Of a stretch of DNA of 64,000 nucleotides, positions 60,329 through 64,000 are shown in pieces. This DNA comes from Desmodesmus armatus (Eukaryota; Chlorophyta; Chlorophyceae; Sphaeropleales; Scenedesmaceae). Every line of letters begins with the position of its first letter. Within the stretch, counting starts at the first letter, position 1. The notes below the pieces were generated by a model that saw nothing but the letters and a program-made list of their open reading frames with translations, did not search any database and was not told the origin of the DNA. A program made the translations under genes and the position numbers. The stretch spans positions 496,001 through 560,000 of the forward strand of contig VIIQ02000015.1 of NCBI GenBank assembly GCA_007449985.2, written 5' to 3'.

Positions 60329-61228
60329 GATGATGATGATGATGATTTGTGTTACATTGGGGCCTGTCAATCCAGACCATAAGCTGCCGACCAGTGGCAA
60401 CCGGGGACACCAATCCATTATCCCCCCAAAAGTAACAAGGCGCCACCTGTGACCTGCCTTTTTCAGCAAGTACCTGCGATACACACAGAGTTAACTGACA
60501 TGCAAGCATGTGCAAGGCATCGAGCATGGAAAGATGCGGCCTTGTGAAGCGCACATGAACATGGCAAGCATGACTCAGTGACAGGCTCTTGCTGTCCAGT
60601 GTGAGCATGTACAAGTAAGAGTGCAGCAAGGCTGTGCAAAATGCAAGCAAGACAAGTACACATTCACACTGCCTCCTCAACTTCATTAGCCAAGCATGTC
60701 GGTGTAAGCATCAGATGAACAAGGAAACAGAGGCAACTGTCAATAGAGAATCAATCAACTGCTGGCACAACAACAACACGGTGAACACTCAAGGTCAAAT
60801 CCCCAGACACACACAGAAATGGGTGGCTAGGGGGGACCTGAGGGAACCAGGACTTGGGGGCTGCCTCTAGGGCCACAAAATCCTCCAAAAGCTCCCAAAA
60901 GTAGGACACTGCTTGCTGCTGAACCTCAGCCAACTGAGCAGCAGCAGCCTCTTGCTGCTGCTGTTGTTGTTGCTGCTGCAAAAGCAACTGTTGACGCTGC
61001 CGTATCTGTTGCTGATGCTGTTGCTGAGTAGGGGTAAGAGGTGCAGGCTGAAAAATGTCAGTGATGCGCAGTTGGCCGTGTGGGACCTGTACCTCAGCAG
61101 CCCTGAGGGCTGCGGCTGTAGCTGCACGCTGCTTTTTCTGCTGCACACCAATCTGGCACGCTGCTCTACGGCCCAAGTCCATGGCATTAATAGCAGCAAG
61201 GCAAACAACCTGCCACACACCCTTGTGT
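60329..61228 (-). mobile_element. 5'-truncated LINE, family A, copy B
   Basis: Minus strand: coding 61228-60751, 3' UTR 60750-60347, tail (ATC)6 60346-60329. The intact frame reads VWQVVCLAAINAMDLGRRA, then QLRITDIFQPAP, a Q-run, then FWELLEDFVALEAAPKSWFP and a stop after about 155 codons. It is nearly identical to the C-terminus of LINE A but lacks the CACTA insertion, so it records the empty site. Confidence 0.85.
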
Positions 61229-61577
61229 CCTTATCTCCTTGTGTGTGTGTGTGTGTGTGATTTGTTACAAGAGGCCCCGTCAATTCGGGACTTAAGCTGC
61301 CGACCATTGGCAACCGGGCACACCAATCCATTATGCCCCCCAAAGTAACATAGGCGCCACCAAAACTTCAGTCAGGTTCAGTGACAGGACAGTGGACACC
61401 TATGGGCACAACAGGGGTTAGCAAGGGGCATGCATGCACATGACATGAAGCAAGCTAAGCACTGTCCATGGGCAAGGCATAGAGCATGGAATGATGCGGC
61501 CTTGTGGAAAGCACATGAACAGGAACTGTCCATGAGAAAGCACATGCACATACCACAAGCAAACACCTTATCTCCTT
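61229..61577 (-). mobile_element. 5'-truncated LINE, family C, with 12-bp target duplication
   Basis: Body 61565-61260 on the minus strand, tail (AC)9 61258-61241, flanked by CCTTATCTCCTT at 61229-61240 and 61566-61577. It contains only 3' UTR. Landmarks TTTGTTACAAGAGGCC, GCTGCCGACCATTGGC and CATAGGCGCCACC match the copies at 52.9 and 54.1 kb. Confidence 0.85.
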
Positions 61578-61718
61578 AGTGTCTCCCAGGCCTTTTACAG
61601 GTTAATGGAGGCTGCTGCGGCGAATATTCGGCTTTTTGAAAAACGGCCGGAGCGCTAAACCCTGCCTGAAACAATGCGTTTATGGATGGCAGGTGGCTGA
61701 CAACGTGCATCCGATTCA

Positions 61719-61792
61719 GCACTCATGGTGTAGTTGGTTATCACGTGTGCCTCACACGCACAAGGTCCCCAGTTCGATCCTGGGTGAGTGCA
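61719..61792 (+). tRNA. tRNA-Val (CAC)
   Basis: 74 nt with complete pairing: acceptor GCACTCA/TGAGTGC, anticodon stem TGTGC/GCACA around CTCACAC, T arm CCCAG-TTCGATC-CTGGG, discriminator A. The anticodon CAC decodes GTG. It has no intron and good A and B boxes. The nearest LINE insertion site lies about 141 bp upstream. Confidence 0.95.
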
Positions 61793-62773
61793 TTTATGCT
61801 CTACTGCAGTACCGCCCTTTTGGGGATCTGATCTCTGCCTGACCCCATCAAGCCTCAGCCATTCGGTGCACAGCACCACCAATTTGTGCACTCACTGACT
61901 GAACCTCAAGGGGGGGCAAGGGAGGCAGCTGAACCGAAGCAAGCAGGCCCCACAACGTGTACATGGTATGGGTTTGTCGGCCAACGTAGCTTTGCTGGGC
62001 CTGCTGGGGCCTCTTTGTCACTAACCCACCAAAACACCAGACCAAGGCAATATGGCCAGGTGTCAGCTCGTGCAGCCCGTGTTGTTCTCTGGTGCGCAGC
62101 AGCAGCACGTGCAAGGGATCAGCAGGCGCACGCGCAGCTTGTACAGCAGCCGCTGGCCAATATGGCAGCAGTGGCAGCTGCTTGCCACTGCTCAGTTGAA
62201 GGGTGTGAAGTGGCAGGCTGTGGCGTCACGCCCCAGGACGGTCCTGGTAACTGTAGCAGGCAACAAGGGAAACAGCTCTACAGATGGTTCCAGCCAGGGC
62301 AGTCCTGGACCTTTTGGAGTTAAGGGTTGTTCTGGTTCCCCGGTCGAGGAGCGGTGCTGGGGCTAAGGCCAGTTTTGATACATTTCCCCTTGCAATTGTG
62401 ACGCTACAGCTCACAGTACGCCACGGATCACTTCAGGAACTGCTGCAGGCTTTGCCGTCCGACGCGTAGCTGGTGTCCAAGGCTGACCCCAGGACACCCG
62501 GTGTTTCTGCAGGTCAGCATACTACTTTTGTAACTGTAAATGTTTGGTATCTACTGTGACGAGCCACCCAGGCTTGCTGGTGGAGTGCCCTGCAATGCTC
62601 ACCACCGCGTGTGCAACCCAACCGCAAGGCTTGCAACACAATGGTGTACACGTGTCCACTAACACAGCCTGCTGCCTGTTTGCATTCTTCTGTGGGCCCC
62701 CAACGGCTCCCTTGCGAAGGGACTTGCACACTGTGGCGGCTTGCACACTGTGCTGGCAGCTCTGCCGTGCCAA
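61793..62773. other. Region without a recognised gene
   Basis: ORFs of up to 145 codons on the plus strand (61886-62323) and 88 on the minus strand (61848-62114) have no recognisable domain. Nothing else supported. Confidence 0.4.
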
Positions 62774-62940
62774 ATACCTTTCTTGGCCTTTTGGCTGACA
62801 TCAAGTGAAGTACTTTTTCTGTTCTGATCAAGTACCGTACTTACAGTGTAACAAGGTGCCCGGTACAACGGCAGCCTTCTATCTGTCCTGCCAGGGACAG
62901 CCGTCACCGTGACGGTGGCCGTCAGGCACCCTGACTGCAC
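62774..62940 (+). ncRNA. U2-like snRNA sequence, probably a pseudogene
   Basis: The 5' end ATACCTTTCT, TGGCCTTTTGGCT, ATCAAGTG and TCTGTTCT follow the highly conserved start of spliceosomal U2. Differences: the branch-site pairing element reads GAAGTA instead of GTAGTA, and there is an extra CTTTT after it. No Sm site was found. Downstream hairpins (AAGTACCGTACTT, CTGTCC-GGGACAG, CCGTCACCGTGACGG) could form a U2-like 3' part. The 3' limit is approximate. Confidence 0.6.
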
Positions 62941-64000
62941 GGACGTATTGTGCGAGGCTAGTTGAGGATTGAGCACTGAGGATCAAGATCTGAGGCCACA
63001 TAGAAACAACAAGACAACTACCAGCCCCTTCTTGTTACTTTGGTGCACTGCCAAACAACATCATGCAGGCCTGACTGTTGACTGGGTTGAGGACGGCTGC
63101 CCACAGGCAACCTGGCTGTCAAGCAACCCAACTGCACAGCTTGAATCACGGCCTGAAACTGCAAGTATGCTACCGTAGCATGTTTGAAACAACACTCGAC
63201 TCGCACATGCCATCCTTCAGCGTGCAGTTTCACCACCACCTCTTATTTCCCTCCAGCCAAGATGCGTCAGTAGCCCTGCAACCCCTGCACACGCTGTCAA
63301 CTGCATCCTGCTGCTGGCGAAAGTGTCCTGCAGTTGTAGCCCTGCAGCTGCAACCCCTGCACACGCTGGCAAAGAGTCCTGCTGTTGCAGCCCTGCAACC
63401 CCTGCACACGCTGTCAATTGCATCCTGCTGCTGGCGAAGAAACCCTCGCTGTTGCGCGCGATTCGCGGGCACTGCCGCGCCGTGCGGTACATACACAATA
63501 CAGCAGTACTCTGAGAATAAGGCTGGCGCTCACACAGATGAGCAGAAAGCTCAGCAGCAGCTGCTTACGGGAGGCCAGAAGACCCGTAAAGTACACTGGA
63601 CAAGTAAGCAACTACGCCTGTGGAGAACCACTGGCGTAAGAGGCTCCTGCAGTAAGCCACTCACAGGCACTAGTTTGCCAGCCTGGCACTGAGTGCTGCA
63701 CTGGTAGGTCAAGAGAGACATCAGTAGAACTAGGAACCACTGGCAGGCACCACAATTGCGTCTTGTAAGATGCACGCACAGCCAACACGTCATCAGTATA
63801 GGTGCTGGCATTGCCGGGTGTTCTACACTTTGTGGCTGGGGAGGCTCCCACAGAGTTGCCCCCTCACCGCACATGCTTGTGTGCAACCCCACACAGACGC
63901 TGCTGCTCTGCCATGTGCAGAACACTTCTTGCGGTCATGCTGATCCCGAGACATGCATGTATCCCCACATCCTGCTTGCTGATGCACGCTGCTTGATCAG
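62941..64000. other. Right edge without a recognised gene
   Basis: Apart from a short tandem repeat, nothing supported; the overlapping ORFs on both strands have no known motif. Confidence 0.4.
63272..63439. repeat. Short tandem repeat, 60-70 bp units
   Basis: Three units of AGCCCTGCAACCCCTGCACA, of which two also carry CTGCATCCTGCTGCTGGCGA or a one-base variant. Confidence 0.8.

Overview
The window looks like nuclear DNA of a green alga, most likely a chlorophycean of the Chlamydomonadales/Sphaeropleales type. This is inferred from intron-dense, GC-rich genes, very abundant CAG/CTG triplet runs coding for poly-Q and poly-A, long (GT)n and G/C homopolymer tracts in introns, a TGTAA polyadenylation signal, and plant-type protein features. 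No organism name can be proved from sequence alone. Most lines of a naive ORF scan are shadows; the real genes were rebuilt from GT/AG exons whose reading phases agree.

Layout. 1-7503 (-): a USP37-like ubiquitin protease with three UIMs, cut by the window edge, divergent from 7875-9979 (+), an FSH1/OVCA2-type serine hydrolase followed by two decayed copies of its own 3' end. 10947-17337 (-): an F-box/LRR gene whose nine exons join exactly to 787 residues. 17600-19797: stacked 5'-truncated LINE copies next to a tRNA-Ala gene (19857-19929, +). 20190-23267 (-): a large LRR protein. 24077-26365 (+): a type II membrane sulfotransferase. 28134-29402 (+): a Q-rich gene of unknown function. 32774-37131 (+): an organelle-type RsuA/SVR1-like pseudouridine synthase. 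39562-51553 (+): replication protein A large subunit (RPA1). 52710-61577: a second LINE cluster containing a SINE and a 3.27-kb CACTA DNA transposon, next to a tRNA-Val gene (61719-61792, +). 62774-62940: a U2-like snRNA sequence, probably a pseudogene.

Two themes stand out. First, the LINE copies belong to related families that share a conserved 3' end and a C-terminal protein segment but end in different microsatellite tails: (ATC)n, (AC)n or (GACT)n. Copies are stacked head to tail, all on the minus strand, each apparently landing in or beside the tail of an older one. Short direct repeats of 17, 12 and 8 bp flank three insertions. Both clusters sit within about 60-140 bp of the 5' side of a tRNA gene, so tRNA-upstream targeting is a possibility. 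Second, nearly every protein gene carries short tandem duplications that cover one exon border, leaving decoy half-exons with working-looking splice sites. I count about 20 copies in five genes.

The host genes do not form a pathway. They cover ubiquitin editing, SCF-type recognition, DNA replication/repair, rRNA modification and glycan sulfation. There is no operon-like organisation.
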